NCBI GenBank assembly: GCA_963383645.1
Contig: OY726571.1
Coordinates: 78,842,476-78,906,475 of the forward strand
DNA: 64,000 bases
Reading direction: 5' to 3'
Source of the DNA: Muscardinus avellanarius
Lineage: Eukaryota > Chordata > Mammalia > Rodentia > Gliridae
Made by a program: the position numbers and the translations under genes. Shown here piece after piece: positions 24,115-36,662 of this stretch (its first letter is position 1; each line of letters opens with the position of its first letter). A model generated the notes under the pieces. That model saw only the letters and a program-made list of their open reading frames with translations. It had not been told where the DNA came from and searched no databases.

Positions 24115-25869
24115 TACATATATATAATTTGGGGAGTTGTCTAGTTGATTTATTGGATTCTTTTTAAATCTCTGCATCCACTGAATTTCTACTGGATTAT
24201 TTAGATAAGATATCCCTTTTTACATGCCTGAAGAATTGGCTGAAATATCTAAAAAATATTAAAAAATTTTTTTTAACCTTTCACTACTGATTTATTCTGA
24301 TGCACCCACAGCACAGAGCCTCTCATAGGCTGACAGAGAGGGGAAGGTGACGTTTCTTTTTAGGAGCAACATGTTAAAAAAAATCTTAAAACTTTATTTT
24401 TTACAGTTAGTTGCACCTGATCTTGCAACACCTGTGGTTGTTTTTAATCTTAACTATTGGATTGTGGAGCCAAGAAGGAAAGGGACCCTCAACTATTACA
24501 GGCCCATTCATTAGTGCCAGACCCTTGAGAAGGAACTGTTTTCATTTACTAGCTCTGTAGACACCTATACCACTGTCAGAGAATGAAGTGGCACCTTCCA
24601 ATGAGAAAACAAGGAGAGCTTAATGAGCTAATTAGAGTGAAGGGGGCTAGGTAGAAGCCATGGTCAGAGTTAATAAGTTAAACAATAAAACTCTGAGGGA
24701 CAGGCAAGAGCAGTGAGTCACTAGCACCTCGAGGGCAGCAGGGCAGAGGGAGAAGGTGAATATTGGAATCTGAAAAGAGATTGGTAGCTAGCAAAAGGCT
24801 TGCAAGAGGGCCTCCAGACAGAGCACTGGATTCTGGCCACTACCTAGAAGAGAGGGAACCAGCGAAGCATAAACGCATGCGCCTTTCTCCACTGGTTCTC
24901 TTTCCAGTGTCTATCATTGGCCAAACTCAAGCAGAAGTCAGAGGCTGAGGTGAATACGGCCTGGTAAGTGAGCCTCCCAAGTCCCCGGAGTTGAGAGAAA
25001 AGGATCAAGAGTTCTTTTGGAGGGGCACGTGAAGACTGTCAGTGAAGTAGCTTTCTGTATCTTAAAAAAAAATGCTTGAAAATCAACTCCTACAAATACA
25101 AGGTTGACCTTGGCTTGTATTTTGGATCTAGTCTGTGATCAATTGGCCCCATTGCTTTTGGGCCTGTGGCAAGGAAGCACCTCATGGTGGGAACATGTCA
25201 TAGTGCAGAACTGAGGAAGGAGCGGGGCTCCAAGTTCAGCTCTGAGGGCAGCCCTCCGGGGGCTGTAGGTCTCCTCAGGTGTCTAGCACCATGCTGGGGA
25301 CAGGCCTTTAACACAGGGACCTTGGGAGAGCACTCATCTTAACTACTCCAATCAGGTACATCCATCATTTTATTCTACAGACGTGGCTCAGTCATTCTTT
25401 AAAAAGTGCAGTATCTTGGAGAGATAAATTTCAAATCACCCTGGACATAACAAACTTGAATGGATAAAGTAAAATTCTGGGAAACTGCTTTGACTTAGAT
25501 GTGGGTATCTGTCATCCTACTGCATCAGTGCTAATATATATATATATATAATTTTTTTTTTTTTTTACCAGGACCTGAATGTTTTGGGGACTCATCTGAA
25601 TCTTCTGAATAGAGTGTATGACCAGATTTCAGAAAGGGCCGGAAGGTATCTAGTGTCTGTATTTATACATTATTGGACTCCACTTCATGTGCTGAAGTGT
25701 AAAAACGTTTGTGTTTAAATTAATGGCAGATTTTTGGTGTGTATTCTGAATATGGTATAGGTGTCCCACAAGGGTCAGTGTGATTGGAGGCTAGATGTGG
25801 TATTTTCTCTGTTTAGACGGCATCAGATATAGTGATCTCTTCTGAAGTTCATTGATTTTATATTCCAAC
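24108..25869. other. Intergenic, nothing assigned
   Basis: A short TA run followed by a T run lies at 25534-25566. No gene seen. Confidence 0.55.
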
Positions 25870-26105
25870 ATCTTCACTCTACAATATTGCCCATCCAGTA
25901 GGTTTTTTCTTGTTTTGTTATTGTATTTTTCATTTCTGTAGTTTCCATTTGGCTCTTTAAAAAAAATAACTACTATTTCTTTAATGAAATATTTTTTATT
26001 TTTCTCAAGACAATTTTTCCTGAAGTGTTTTTGATATCTGATTTAAAATCCTTGTCAGATAATTCTAGCATCTGATTAATTTTGTCATTGGCATTGGTTG
26101 AATTT
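25870..26105 (-). mobile_element. Old L1 fragment
   Basis: AAAATCCTTGTCAGATAATT and CTAGCATCTGATTAATTTTG match a well-known antisense L1M region. A SINE follows directly. Confidence 0.6.
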
Positions 26106-26117
26106 CTTTTTTTTCTT

Positions 26118-26314
26118 TTTTAACTGGGGATTGAAGTCAGGAGCATTCCATCTCTGGGCTACATTTCCAGTCTTTTTATTTTTAGTGTTGAGACAGGGTC
26201 TCACTAAGTTGCTGAGGGACTTGCTAAGTTGACAAGGCAACCCTCAAACCTGTGACCCTCCTGTCTCAGCTTCCCAAGTACTGGTATTACAAATGTGCAC
26301 CACCCTGCCTGGTC
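26118..26314 (-). mobile_element. B1-dID SINE
   Basis: Full minus-strand dimer: GGGGATTGAAGTCAGGAGCA (right arm), then GGTCTCACTAAGTTGC and the left arm ending in GCCTGGTC. Confidence 0.9.
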
Positions 26315-26689
26315 AGGTGTGTGTTCTAACAGGATTTCCTTCTCTTTAGGGGCAGTGTTTCCTGGGATGGACTATTGCTGTGGTGGGATCCATAGGAGGA
26401 CAAAGAGACTCAAAGACTAGGCTGTCACTGTGGTCCTTTCTGCAGGGATTTTTTGGTAGCCAAGGACTCTCTCTGTTGGATGGAGAGAACTTCTCCCCAT
26501 CCATCTCCCTTGGTGTCACTGCCTGGCTTGCCTTGTGTTTTCTAGGCTTTGGTTCAGTAGGGAAGGCAAGGTCTTACTCAGTCTGTCTTGTTTGCCAGGC
26601 TGGGAAAATGCTTGCCTAGGTCTAGGTTTCCTTTTTTGTTGGGGGCTGTTGCATTGCTCCTCCTTTCCTTAAGTCCCAAACCCAAGGAT

Positions 26690-26927
26690 TCCTCCTCCTC
26701 CTCCTCCTCCTCCTCCTCCTCCTCCTCCTCCTCCTCCTCCTCTTCCTCCTCCTCCTCCTTCTCCTTCTCTTCTTCCTCCTCTTTCTCTTCCTCATCCTCC
26801 TCCTCTTCCTCCTCCTCCACCATCATCATCTTCTTCATCTACTTCTTCATCTTCTTCCTCCTCCTCCTTCTGCTTCCTCTTCCTCTTCCTCTTCCTCTTC
26901 CTCTTCCTCTTCCTCTTCATCTCCTAG
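26690..26927. repeat. Long (TCC)n/(TTCC)n pyrimidine tract
   Basis: About 240 bp almost purely C/T, starting as TCC triplets and ending as TCTTCC hexamers, with a few A within ATC triplets. It gives false Ser-rich and Glu-rich frames on the two strands. Confidence 0.95.
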
Positions 26928-27615
26928 AGTTGTCTCTTGCAACTTCTATAGTGAAAAGTGGGGACAAATAGATATATGCTTTCTTGTCTGGCCTGGAAGT
27001 CCAAGGTCTATTTTAAACCAGGGGAAGACATCTTAACAAATGATGATATGAGGGAAGTAAGAAAGTGCTCTCAGCTAATGGGAAGAAAAGAAAGTTGTGG
27101 AGTCTTCTTTCTTTAGAAGCCATGGGAAGCTAACAAAGTCATCTAGACAATATAAATATTCAGCTTTGAATGTCTATGCTTTTTTTCTTCTAAATATATG
27201 TATTTCGTATTTCTTCATTAACTTTTTATACAAATGGATAGGTATAGTGATAGCCACTCTAAATTTTGTTTATTTTTATAGATCATTGCTTGACTTTCAG
27301 TGTGCCTTAAGATTTAAACCCTTCAAGAAAAGGAATCTGTTCTAAAATTTGGGTTATTATTTAGCAGTAGATGAATTGTTGATGGGATAATAAACAGGCT
27401 AATGGTGATTACTTAATTGAGCTTACAACATTTTATATATGCATATGAAGAGAGATACTCACATATAATTTTATTTCCAGCTGCTTATGGCATTATAAGA
27501 GCTTTGATTTAAATTGCATGTAAAATAAATTGCTTCAGTATGATAGCTAAAAAACTGTGGTTCAAGTATGTGTGTCCATAGAGAATCTGTTAGAGACCTT
27601 GAAATAAATGTTCTT
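26928..27615. other. Intergenic, nothing assigned
   Basis: No gene seen. Confidence 0.6.
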
Positions 27616-27812
27616 ATCCATTTAAGACAATATTATATATATAATATATATTCAGTATAATATATAATATATATATAATTTTATAAAATATATTATATAT
27701 GCCAGTTAAATATATAACATATATTTCCAGAATTTCCAGTTATATTTATTTTATCTTAGTGTTCTTTTACTTATATATTGTGCTAATTTTAAATGCATTA
27801 ATGTTATAATGG

Positions 27813-27861
<49 letters not shown>
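27616..27861. repeat. AT-rich region ending in (TA)n
   Basis: Irregular TA-palindromic sequence at 27630-27725 and a 46-bp TA run at 27816-27861. Confidence 0.9.
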
Positions 27862-27864
<3 letters not shown>

Positions 27865-28020
27865 TTAAGAATTGTATAATTCAGGTCATTGATAGATGCA
27901 GTACAGTCAATATAATTTGAAGATTAGTGTTTTAGACAACAGACAATATTCAAAATTTACTGGATTAAAAGAAACATGATTTGGGAAAGTTTACCCCAAA
28001 ATAGCTCATAAAACTTCAGT

Positions 28021-28155
28021 TCTCCCTCCCTCCCTCTCTCCTTTCCTTTCCATTCCATTCCCCCTTCCTGCCTGCCTTCCTTCCTTCCTGCCTTCCTCTC
28101 ACTCTCTTTCCCCCTCCGCGCCTTCCTTTTCCCCCCCTTCCTTCTTTCTTTCCCA
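28021..28155. repeat. Pyrimidine-rich (CCTT)n tract
   Basis: CTCCCT and CCTTC repeats, almost free of purines. Confidence 0.9.
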
Positions 28156-28189
28156 CAGATTACCTACTAATGTACTACATAGTATACTT

Positions 28190-28330
28190 ATATTTTTGTT
28201 CATTGCTATATAGCTGGTTTGTCTTTTCCCAGCTGTGACATAAGTTCCATGAAGTCAAGGGTCTGTCAGCTTTGCTCACTGATGTAAACCAAGCAACTAC
28301 TCTAGTGCCAGAGCAAAGTAATAACTAGCT
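28190..28330 (+). mobile_element. L2 3'-end fragment
   Basis: TAAGTTCCATGAAGTCAAGG followed by a GTCTGTCAGCTTTGCTCACT block is the usual L2 3' pattern. Confidence 0.55.
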
Positions 28331-28633
28331 AAGTACTAGTCAGATGACCAATAGCAGAGTCCTGGGCTGATTTACACATTTTTGAATTTAGGGTTTTTTT
28401 TTTTTATTAGCAGTGGTTGTTAAACTCTTCCTAGTTAGTGAAATGTTAGGGTATTTATTTCTCTTCTTTCTCACATCATAAACTACATTTGAATATAAAT
28501 TTTAGGCCTGATATGCTAACTAGAATGTACCTTTGAAGAACATTACAAATTGATTTTACCCAAATATATTACTTTTTTGATGTAGTAGAATTAAGTGAGT
28601 GAGTAGTTCTGAGTCTTAAAATAATAATATGCT

Positions 28634-28845
28634 CTTTTTTTGTATTGAGGATTGAACCCAGAGGTCTTGTCCCACTGAGCTACACCCTCAGTCCTATTTT
28701 ATCTTTTATCTTTATTTTGAAACACAGTCTTGCTAAATTTCTGAGAGTCTCTCCAAGTTGCAGAGGGTGACTTTGAACCTGCAATTTTCCTGTCTCAGCC
28801 CTCCAAGATTTGGGATTATAGGCATACATCAATCACTGTGCCTGG
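28634..28845 (-). mobile_element. B1-dID SINE
   Basis: Diverged full dimer: GAGGATTGAACCCAGAGGTC, GAGCTACACCCTCAGTCCTA, then the left arm ending GTGCCTGGA. Confidence 0.88.
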
Positions 28846-28848
28846 ATA

Positions 28849-29481
28849 AAAACATCACTCTTTTTTTTTAAATTATTGGTGCATTGTTGTCATATATCTT
28901 AATGGAGTACAAGATGGTGGAGGCATACACACACACACAGCCCTTTCTCAATTCCCACCGCATTCCCTCCCCTTCCCTCCTTCTCATGTTTGTCTTACCG
29001 ATTGACTTTGATATGTTTGTGAATGTACATCATGTACATTAGAGAATTCCCTCTTCCTCCCTCTAGTCCCCCCCAGTTAGGTTGCCTTATTTGCTCATCT
29101 GTGATTTTTCCTTTCTCGCCTAGAGTTCTTCCTATGATCCCTTTTCTCTCTAGATTTCAATACTGGAGAGGCCATCTGACTTTTTACTTCTTGTGATTGA
29201 CTAATCTCACTTAGCATAATGTTCTCCAGTTCCATCTACTTCCCTGAAAGTGATGTAATTTTGTTCTTCTTTATGGCTGAGTAAAATTCCATTGTGTACA
29301 TATCCTATAGTTTTGCAATCCACTCATCTGTTGATGAACATCTTGGATGGTTCCATAGTTTGGCAATTGTGAATTGTGCGGCAATGAACATAAGATATAC
29401 TTGCATTCGTTTGGTAGTTTGGTTTCCATTCTTTTGGCTAGGTACCCAGAAGTGGTATTGCTGGACCAAAACATCACTCTT
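28849..29481 (-). mobile_element. 5'-truncated L1 with perfect 14-bp target duplication
   Basis: The body is 28863-29467, beginning with T residues (the poly-A tail on the complement) and running back into the reverse-transcriptase gene end. AAAACATCACTCTT flanks it at 28849-28862 and 29468-29481. It inserted just beside an older SINE. Confidence 0.93.
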
Positions 29482-29944
29482 AAGCAACTGGGTTGCATAG
29501 AACTCTCAGTGCCAGTTCATACAGAGCCTTTGTGGATGAAGCTGCCTCTGATCATATACACCTGGCTTCTGCAAGTGTGAATCTGTTTTTTAAAAATAAT
29601 ACGTTATTTTTTTTTCACTTGTTCATGTCTTGATTTTCAACTGTCTTTCATTGTTATGTTTGTTTTTTCTGTCTTTAACTCTCCAAGTAGGTTAGGATCA
29701 GTGTGGAAGATTTCTAAGTAGCAGAAGTAGCTCTGGCTGCTTATCGGGTATTTTGGAGAGCTGTGCTAGGGAGGAGTAATTCCACATTTGAGGTTTTATT
29801 TTCAAGCAATGAGAAAACTGCTTACTTTCAAAAAATATTAAATTGAAATATTAATTTATAAGTAGATTTCTAAAATTATCAAACTAGGGATTATTGAGAG
29901 TAAGACATAAAGAGACAGCAATGAGACATGTATTTGGAAGAAAG

Positions 29945-30130
29945 GTTTGTTAGTTAGCTTTCTATCACCATGGCAAAATAACTGAGATAATCAACTTAAA
30001 AAGAGGAAAGTCCTATTCTGGCTCACAGTGTCTGAGGTTTCAGTTCAGAACCTTCTGCTTTGGGCCTACGGCAGCAGAATATACCATGGGAGAAACACAT
30101 GGAGGAAGACTCGTCACCTCTTGTGTCTGG
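29945..30130 (+). repeat. Unnamed interspersed repeat, copy 1
   Basis: Shares GATAATCA(A/G)CTTAAAAAGAG and a following GGTTCACAGT-like block with 58620-58720. Confidence 0.55.
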
Positions 30131-30138
30131 GAGGCAGA

Positions 30139-30141
<3 letters not shown>

Positions 30142-30214
<73 letters not shown>

Positions 30215-30306
30215 GGAGAGGGAGAGAAGGAGGAGGAGGAGGAGGAGGAGGAGGAGGAGGAGGAGGAGGAGAGAAAAGAAAGCAGCAGCAGCAGCAGTAG
30301 TAGTAG
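30142..30306. repeat. (GA)n-(GGA)n-(AGC)n compound microsatellite
   Basis: GA run 30142-30211, GGA triplets 30229-30271, then AGC and TAG triplets 30281-30306. Confidence 0.95.
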
Positions 30307-31305
30307 AGACAGACAGACACCATGCCTCAGACCTCAGTGATCCCTGTAAGAGCATACCTACTTTCTTCCCACAGACTTTGCTCTCTTCTGAAAGTTTCTG
30401 CCACCTCCCAGTGCTGCCATGGGCAGGAACAAAGCCTTGAGGACATGGGCCTTTGGGGGATATTCAAGTTCCAAACTATAATAAAATGGAATGAGGAATT
30501 CTTAGCAAAAATGAACAAATGTTGAAAAAGAGCATTACTTATGTTTTGTTTAGGACTGAGTCTGTGAAGAAATGGTTTGATTTTATTATTATTTATTTTA
30601 TTTTCTGCCCTGCGTTATTATTTATGTCTTATTTAATTACTGAAGAAGGCAAATGACTTATAACTTGTTATCACTGGGCAATATAAATTATTTTGGTCTG
30701 CTCTATAGTCTAGCTGAAGCTTTCAAATGTACTCATTTCTGAGATTTGCTTACGTAACTTGCCTTAGTTATGATTTCTGAACAAAGTCAATGAAATACAG
30801 GAAAAGAAAGTTTATATGCATTTGGACAAAAATTTACTTTACCTCATTCTCTCTTCTCTCAGATCCTCCCAGCATTTCTTTCCTCCTGTACAGTCCTTGA
30901 CTCTCCTGACTGCCTCATCTCCTCCCTAGAGTCAGGCCTCTGGATGTTTCTATTTCTCCCATATCCTTTTCTTGTTTCCTCTGGTTGACTATTTTTCATA
31001 GTGTCACAGCAATATTTCAACTTCTTTTCGGATCCCTCCTCTCTTTATTTCTTGCTAGCCTCATACTTCTACAAACCCACCAAATCAGACTAATATTTCT
31101 ACTGGCCAATTTTTGACCTAATGATCTCCTGCTCCAAATGTACTGATTTTCCCTTGTCTCATGGAATAAGTACAAAATCTCCAAATTAACATAAGTGATT
31201 CTACTCCATGAAAAAAATAATCATTACCAAAGTTTATGTAATATGTAGCAATTCTAATAAAGGGGCAATAAATGTCTGTTAAAAATGAATATTATGTTTA
31301 AGCCA
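30307..31305. other. Intergenic, nothing assigned
   Basis: 30860-31180 has an L2-like look. No gene seen. Confidence 0.45.
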
Positions 31306-31358
31306 CATTTCATTTCATTTCATTTCATTTCATTTCATTTCATTTCATTTCATTTCAT
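31306..31358. repeat. (CATTT)n pentanucleotide repeat
   Basis: Ten full units forming the tail side of the adjoining minus-strand SINE. Confidence 0.95.
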
Positions 31359-31566
31359 CTTATCTGTGGCACTGGGGATTGAACCCAGAGGCATTTTACA
31401 TCTGAGCTATATCCTCCCTGCCCTGTCCTATTTATTTTATTTTGAAACAAGGTCTCACTAAGTTGCAGAGGGCCTCACTAAGTAGCTGAGGCTGGCTGTG
31501 AACCTACGATCCTCCTGTCTCTACCTCCATAGGACTGGGATTACAAGCATGTGCCACTATGCCCAG
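31356..31566 (-). mobile_element. B1-dID SINE with (AAATG)n tail
   Basis: Full dimer. GTTTAAG occurs on both sides (31297 region and 31565 region), a likely target duplication. Confidence 0.92.
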
Positions 31567-33083
31567 TTTAAGACATATTTTATAATTTAATAGTTTATAA
31601 TGCTATATGTATTGACGTCTCGGCTCCTTTTACTCAAGATGTAGGTGACCTTTTTATCCTAAAATCATTCTCTATTCCTCAGCAGATATGCTGTCTTCTA
31701 TTTTTTTCTTACCAGTATCCCGCCAAGCCTTCAAAACTCCATCAAAAAGCCCTCCCATTCATACCATGGCACATCTGGATAGGCCACAGCTGTCCTTTGG
31801 CCCACTCCAGCACTTTATTTTGCATCTCCTATTATACTGACCTTTCTCTACCATAGAGTAGAGTCATTTGCATATTAATGTAATCCTCTCTTTTTCACAA
31901 AAGAGAAAACTTGGAGATGACAAGAATCTTTGTAGTAGCCATCAGCATGGCGTGGGATTTACTGCTTTATGAAATCATTATTTGTGTTGTCACTCATGCT
32001 ATAGCAGGGCCATTTCTTCAAATGTAGCACTACATGGAAATCCATAGATGAACTATAAACAGAAAGAACTACTTCTGGTTGGAAAGGGAGAGATTGCAAT
32101 ATGCTTCTCAAATATCCTCCTTCCTGCTGCCCCTGATTGACCCTACAGAACACCTATGGCTCCACTCAATCTCGCCTGAACTATGGTATTCATTTTATAT
32201 GTCACGGTTAAGCTAAGGCCTTTTATTGTCACACCTCAGTTGTTTACTAGAAGTCTTAAATCCTCTCTGGGAAAAAATACTTTGTAAGAGTACATGAGGT
32301 TGCAGGTGGGCTAATGGGTGAACTTATATTCCATACAATTGCATTGTCATTCCTTGCCAAATCTCACCCCTGATAAATACCATCCTCTCTGTTGGGAATA
32401 ACTAGAAATTGGCGGGAAGGAAGTTAAGTGGCAAACACAATAGCATTAGATGTTTTCAACAATAAATGATTCAGAAATGAAGTATATACAGGTTTTCTCC
32501 TATATTATCTTGCCTTTTAAAAGAAAAAGGCTGAAATATGAGAGCTGACATTTTGCCTGCATTCAGGAAGAAAGGGAGCAGTTGCTAGATTGGTTTGGGA
32601 TGGGTATATTTTCATGGGTTCAAAAGGCTTGGGTCATCACAGCTAGAGGTAAGAGCATGATTCACATAATAAACAACCCTCGCTGGGAGAGAAGAGATTG
32701 GTTTAGCTGGATGATGCTCATGTAAGGATAAGAAAGCTTTCCTTCCCTCCCTTCATCCCTCCTTTACTTCCTTCTGTCCTTTCATCTCTCCATCTCTCTC
32801 CTCCTTTATTCTTCTTTCCCGTTCTTCCTGCCTTCTTGATTTCTATCTGAAAAATAGGTATAAGATTGCTCTGAGTTCAGGTCTGTAGAGGTTGCAAGTT
32901 ATGTTTGTCTTTAGAACAATAGCAATTCAATCAGTAAGGACAGAGAAACTACCAATATGTACAAGCATTTCAAAAAGAAAGGGGAAAAAAGGGGGTTGAA
33001 AGGAGAATGTGGAATATTTGCTTTCAGGATATAACAGTTAAGGTCGATTTAGGTTTTTACCAATCATAGTATTCTAATAGCAT
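31567..33083. other. Intergenic, nothing assigned
   Basis: A short pyrimidine-rich stretch lies at 32740-32830. No gene seen. Confidence 0.55.
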
Positions 33084-33200
33084 CTCCTCTTGCTCCTCCT
33101 CCTCCTCCTCCTCCTCCTTCTCCTCCTCCTCCTCTTCTTTTTTCTTTCTTTTTTCTCTTCTCTTCTCTTTTCTTTTCTTTCTTTCTTTCTTTTTTTTTTT
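33084..33200. repeat. (CTC)n/(TTC)n pyrimidine tract
   Basis: CTC triplets pass into TTTC and T runs that adjoin the next SINE. Confidence 0.92.
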
Positions 33201-33383
33201 GGTGGTACTGGGGTTCCTGGAAGCTCTTCTACCTTTGGGCTACACTCCCAGACCTATTTTTACATTCTTATTTGGAAACAGGGTCTCCTAAGCCAGCATG
33301 CATGGCTGGCTTCGAACCTGTGCAACCCTCCTGTCTCTGCCTCCCAAGCACGGGGATTACAAGCGTGCACCACCACGCCCGGC
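33201..33383 (-). mobile_element. SINE of the alternate subfamily
   Basis: GGTGGTACTGGGGTTCCTGG at the right-arm end and GGTCTCCTAAGCCAGCATGC in the left arm. Confidence 0.92.
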
Positions 33384-33765
33384 TCTTTCTTCTCTTTTCT
33401 ATTTTATTCTCTGCCTTATTTTTGTATTTTATGTCTGTCCAGATGTTCAATTGTATATCTCCCATTGCCTGTTGCCTAGGTTGCCGTGCAGAATCCCTAA
33501 CAACACTGCAAAACAGCTCAGCAATGCCACTGCCTTCTAAGGAGAGCTGGCTATGAAATCGACCCTCATCCTGGTTTGTTTGGAGGCAGTTGAACAGGCT
33601 GAGCTGGCCTCTCAGCTACCACGTACCTCTCTCCAGGCTTACTAAATATGATTTGGGGTTTGGTGGGGAGATTATAATTTAGTGGCCTAATAAAGAGTTT
33701 TTGTGATGCTGACTCTCTAAGATAATAGTTGATGGAATTCATACTCATTGGTTTTAAAGGTAGAA
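33384..33765. other. Intergenic, nothing assigned
   Basis: No gene seen. Confidence 0.55.
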
Positions 33766-33950
33766 GCCAGAGGCAGTGGTGCAGGCTTGAAATCCCAGCT
33801 ATTTGGGAGGCTGGGGCAGGATATTGAAAACTTAAGTTCAGCCTTGGAGAAGTAGCAAGACCCTGTCTCAAAATGAAATAAAAAGGAAGATCTGGGTATA
33901 TAGCTCAGTAGTAGACCACCCCAGATTCAATCCCCAATCTGGAAAAAGAA
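33766..33950 (+). mobile_element. Diverged B1-dID SINE
   Basis: AGGCAGTGGTGCAGGCTTGA, a linker with CTGTCTCAAAATGAAATAAA and the right arm TATATAGCTCAGTAGTAGAC. Confidence 0.85.
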
Positions 33951-35129
33951 GGGAAGAATGCCATCAGTTTCCACAGGGGAATGTTGGCTCATGAATCAAC
34001 TTTCTCATCTCCTCTGTGCCTTCAAAAACAAGAGGATAGTAGACTTGGTGGAAACCCTGAAAAGAGGTCAGCAGGGGTCAGTGGTATCTCCATTCCATGG
34101 TTATGGTTTATGAGTTTCCTCGGGGTTCATTGACAAATAGCCAGCCTGGAGCCAGTTTCCTTGAGTGGGGAGCCTTCAGGGTGAGGGGACCAGCAGCAGA
34201 GACTGTAAAGAATACTGCAGATGGCAGATGGCAGAGATATGGAGTGGATTGGGAGAATCATGCTGGAGCATTTCTCTGATAAAGATACTATACAGCAAGG
34301 TATCCCAACTGCTGGGTATCTTAAAAAAAAGTCACAGGATGCTTGCTCCTCAATAAAGACACAGGCCACTCAAGTAATTCAAGCTGAGTCCTTGTGAACA
34401 GTGAGAAATCTACAATAGCCCTTTATAAGTCAGTGCTATCAGAGTGTTTTCATTTCTTTTAATCCTCTACCCCATTTCAGTATGGCCAAAGGAAGAGATT
34501 CAGGAAGAAAGGAAGTAGAGAAACACTACAGCAAGTGGCCATATCTTATTTCCCTGCTATATTCCTTGAGCCACCACAGAGGGAGAGGAAAATATCCAGT
34601 AATTCATATGTGAGACGGAGTTGAAATTCAATGGACTTGTTAGACCCAGAGTGACTCGAACATACCTGGAGCATCCAAGATGATGCTAATGAGATGGGAA
34701 CTCAGTAGAACATGGCTGAAGATGCCCGTTAGGGAAATCTAAAGCTATTTCATGTGTATATCTTAATGATTTTTAGACTTCAGTAAATCTTATGGTACTT
34801 AGGGCCATAGTATTTATGTTGTCTGTCATAACACTGTGAAAGTTAGTTCACAGAACATGACTGGCTTTCATAAACAATCTCGAGAATTCAATCTTCATCC
34901 TAGTATGACTGTAACGAGTAACAGTAATCTAACTCTTTGATTCAAATAATTCGATCCACATTAATTTGCTAGGATTCTAAAGTAAGCTGTTAGTTGTCTT
35001 ATTTGCAAGGCTGGCTTCTATTGTTTGTGACAAATTTTGATAGGAGCTTCTCAGTGGTTGTGATGGATTTCCTTTAGATTTTCTGTTAAATGGATAAAAG
35101 AAACTTTTGACAAATTGGCTTTTTAGATG
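33951..35129. other. Immediate 3' flank of PRL
   Basis: No gene or clear repeat seen between the last SINE and the PRL poly(A) site. Confidence 0.6.
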
Positions 35130-35276
35130 ATGACATTTCTAAAGACTCAATTTTTATTTTTTAAGAAGAGACCCATTACACCCAAGCATGCGTTAAAATG
35201 CTACACAACTAAAAGAAGCTTGTCAAGGGATGAATCATTAAGAACCATCTCGGAAAAAGATGAAGTGGATGTGTGC
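35130..35276 (-). other. PRL: PRL 3' UTR with poly(A) signal
   Basis: About 145 bp after the stop codon, similar in length to the human PRL 3' UTR. The minus strand has AATAAA at 35158-35153. The cleavage point near 35130 is inferred from the usual 15-25 bp spacing. Confidence 0.85.
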
Positions 35277-35468
35277 TTAGCATCTGCTGTCAAAGATGAT
35301 TCGGCACTTCAGGAGCTTGAGAAAATTGTCAATCTTATGTGAATCCCTGCGTAGGCAATGGAGCAGGTTATATAAAGCAAAATGGCGAGATTCTTCGTCA
35401 GCCGTCTGCAGGGATGGAAGTCCGGACCACACAGCATAGATCTCGTTTCCTTTGATTTCGGGTTGAAC
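35277..35468 (-). CDS. PRL: PRL exon 5: helix 4, C-terminus and stop
   Basis: 192 nt from an AATTAG acceptor (35469-35470) to TAA at 35279-35277. It encodes mature residues 137-199. Visible motifs are [24 protein letters not shown] (C174, S179, H180) and LKLLKCRII, ending in C199. The plus strand of this exon also carries a 71-codon open frame through the 3' UTR, which is only an antisense shadow. Confidence 0.97.
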   Translation of the reverse strand, partial: VQPEIKGNEIYAVWSGLPSLQTADEESRHFALYNLLHCLRRDSHKIDNFLKLLKCRIIFDSRC

Positions 35469-36616
35469 CTAATTACCAAAAGATACTCAGTTATTATTCA
35501 CATTACTATCATTTGCTTATCCCAGTTCCTTCTAATTGCTGAATTAAGATTTAGGGAAGCATTAAGAATATAAAACTTTACCTAAAGGCAGGAATTTTGA
35601 TTTTTGTGTACCCAGGCCATGATATCCTAAGTCTAGGAGGGGGCTAGAAGGAAAATCTCTAAAACACACAATGTACTTAAATATATCGAAGTCAACCACT
35701 AAGCCAAGCAAGGGAAGGAGGGATGGGGAGGGAATGGGGTGGGAATTAGGTAGGGGTTAAATCAGTGATGTGTACATGTATGTACACACAAGTTTTTTTA
35801 CCCCAATATGATGTATGAATATAATGCACCAATAAAATATTAAAAAAGAACAAAAAATAAAACTGTGATGCAGAACATATGTCTGTGTTTTTTAACAGGC
35901 AAGTGATCACAGGCGTGGTATGTTCTTGCAGGATTATATATATGGAGAATCAGAAAACTGCTACTCAAATAGAGATAGCTTTGATGTAGGACATGGAAGA
36001 GCTGGTGTCTATTCTCTTGCTTAAGAAATGTCTATATTTCCTGACTCTTGTCCTTGATGTGCCCTTATACTTTATTCCTTCTGATAGTTTTTGCTTTGTC
36101 CATAGAGTGTAGGTACCAAAAATCTTAGACGCAACGAGGGCTGCACTTGATACTTGGGTGCACATGGTCTAGTGACGACACTCCCTGAAAAGATCTGCTA
36201 AGGTGGTCTTGAGTCCTTCCTTCCACCCAGGGTAGGTACCTTCCAAGTTCCTCTGAGAAACAGCTTCTTTTGGGGGTTCCCTGGGGTGGGAGGCTTTGGG
36301 GAGCACCTTGAAGAGGGAAGGAGCTGGTAGCATCCTTCAGTGGTGAGGGCTCATGGCACGATTGGGGCATGGCTGGTCACAAAATCATGCTGAGCAGCAC
36401 CTGGGAGAGGTGGTGTGCACTTTCACACTCTGTCAGCCTTTGTGATCTGGGAATTCTCAGAGATCCTATGTACCTATCTTGGCACCTTTAAGGGAGTCAG
36501 GTGATTTGGGAAGGTATTGGGTGCAAAGCTGGCATCATTATACACCCTGACCTACTAAAATTCTTATACAAAGAAATTTTTTTTTTTTTTAAATCTGGGA
36601 CTTCCTACTAGAATAC

Positions 36617-36662
<46 letters not shown>

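Noticed and set aside
26578..26971. Glu-rich and Ser-rich frames over 80-127 codons
   Set aside because: They are direct readings of the TCC/GGA microsatellite.
30023..30440. Several overlapping Arg/Glu-rich, Pro-rich and Leu-rich frames
   Set aside because: They are readings of the GA-GGA-AGC repeat in different frames and strands.
35127..35342. 71-codon plus-strand frame that looked like a terminal exon with an acceptor-like TTTTTAAG before it
   Set aside because: It is the complement of PRL exon 5 and its 3' UTR. The minus strand gives a complete, family-matching sequence with correct splice sites.
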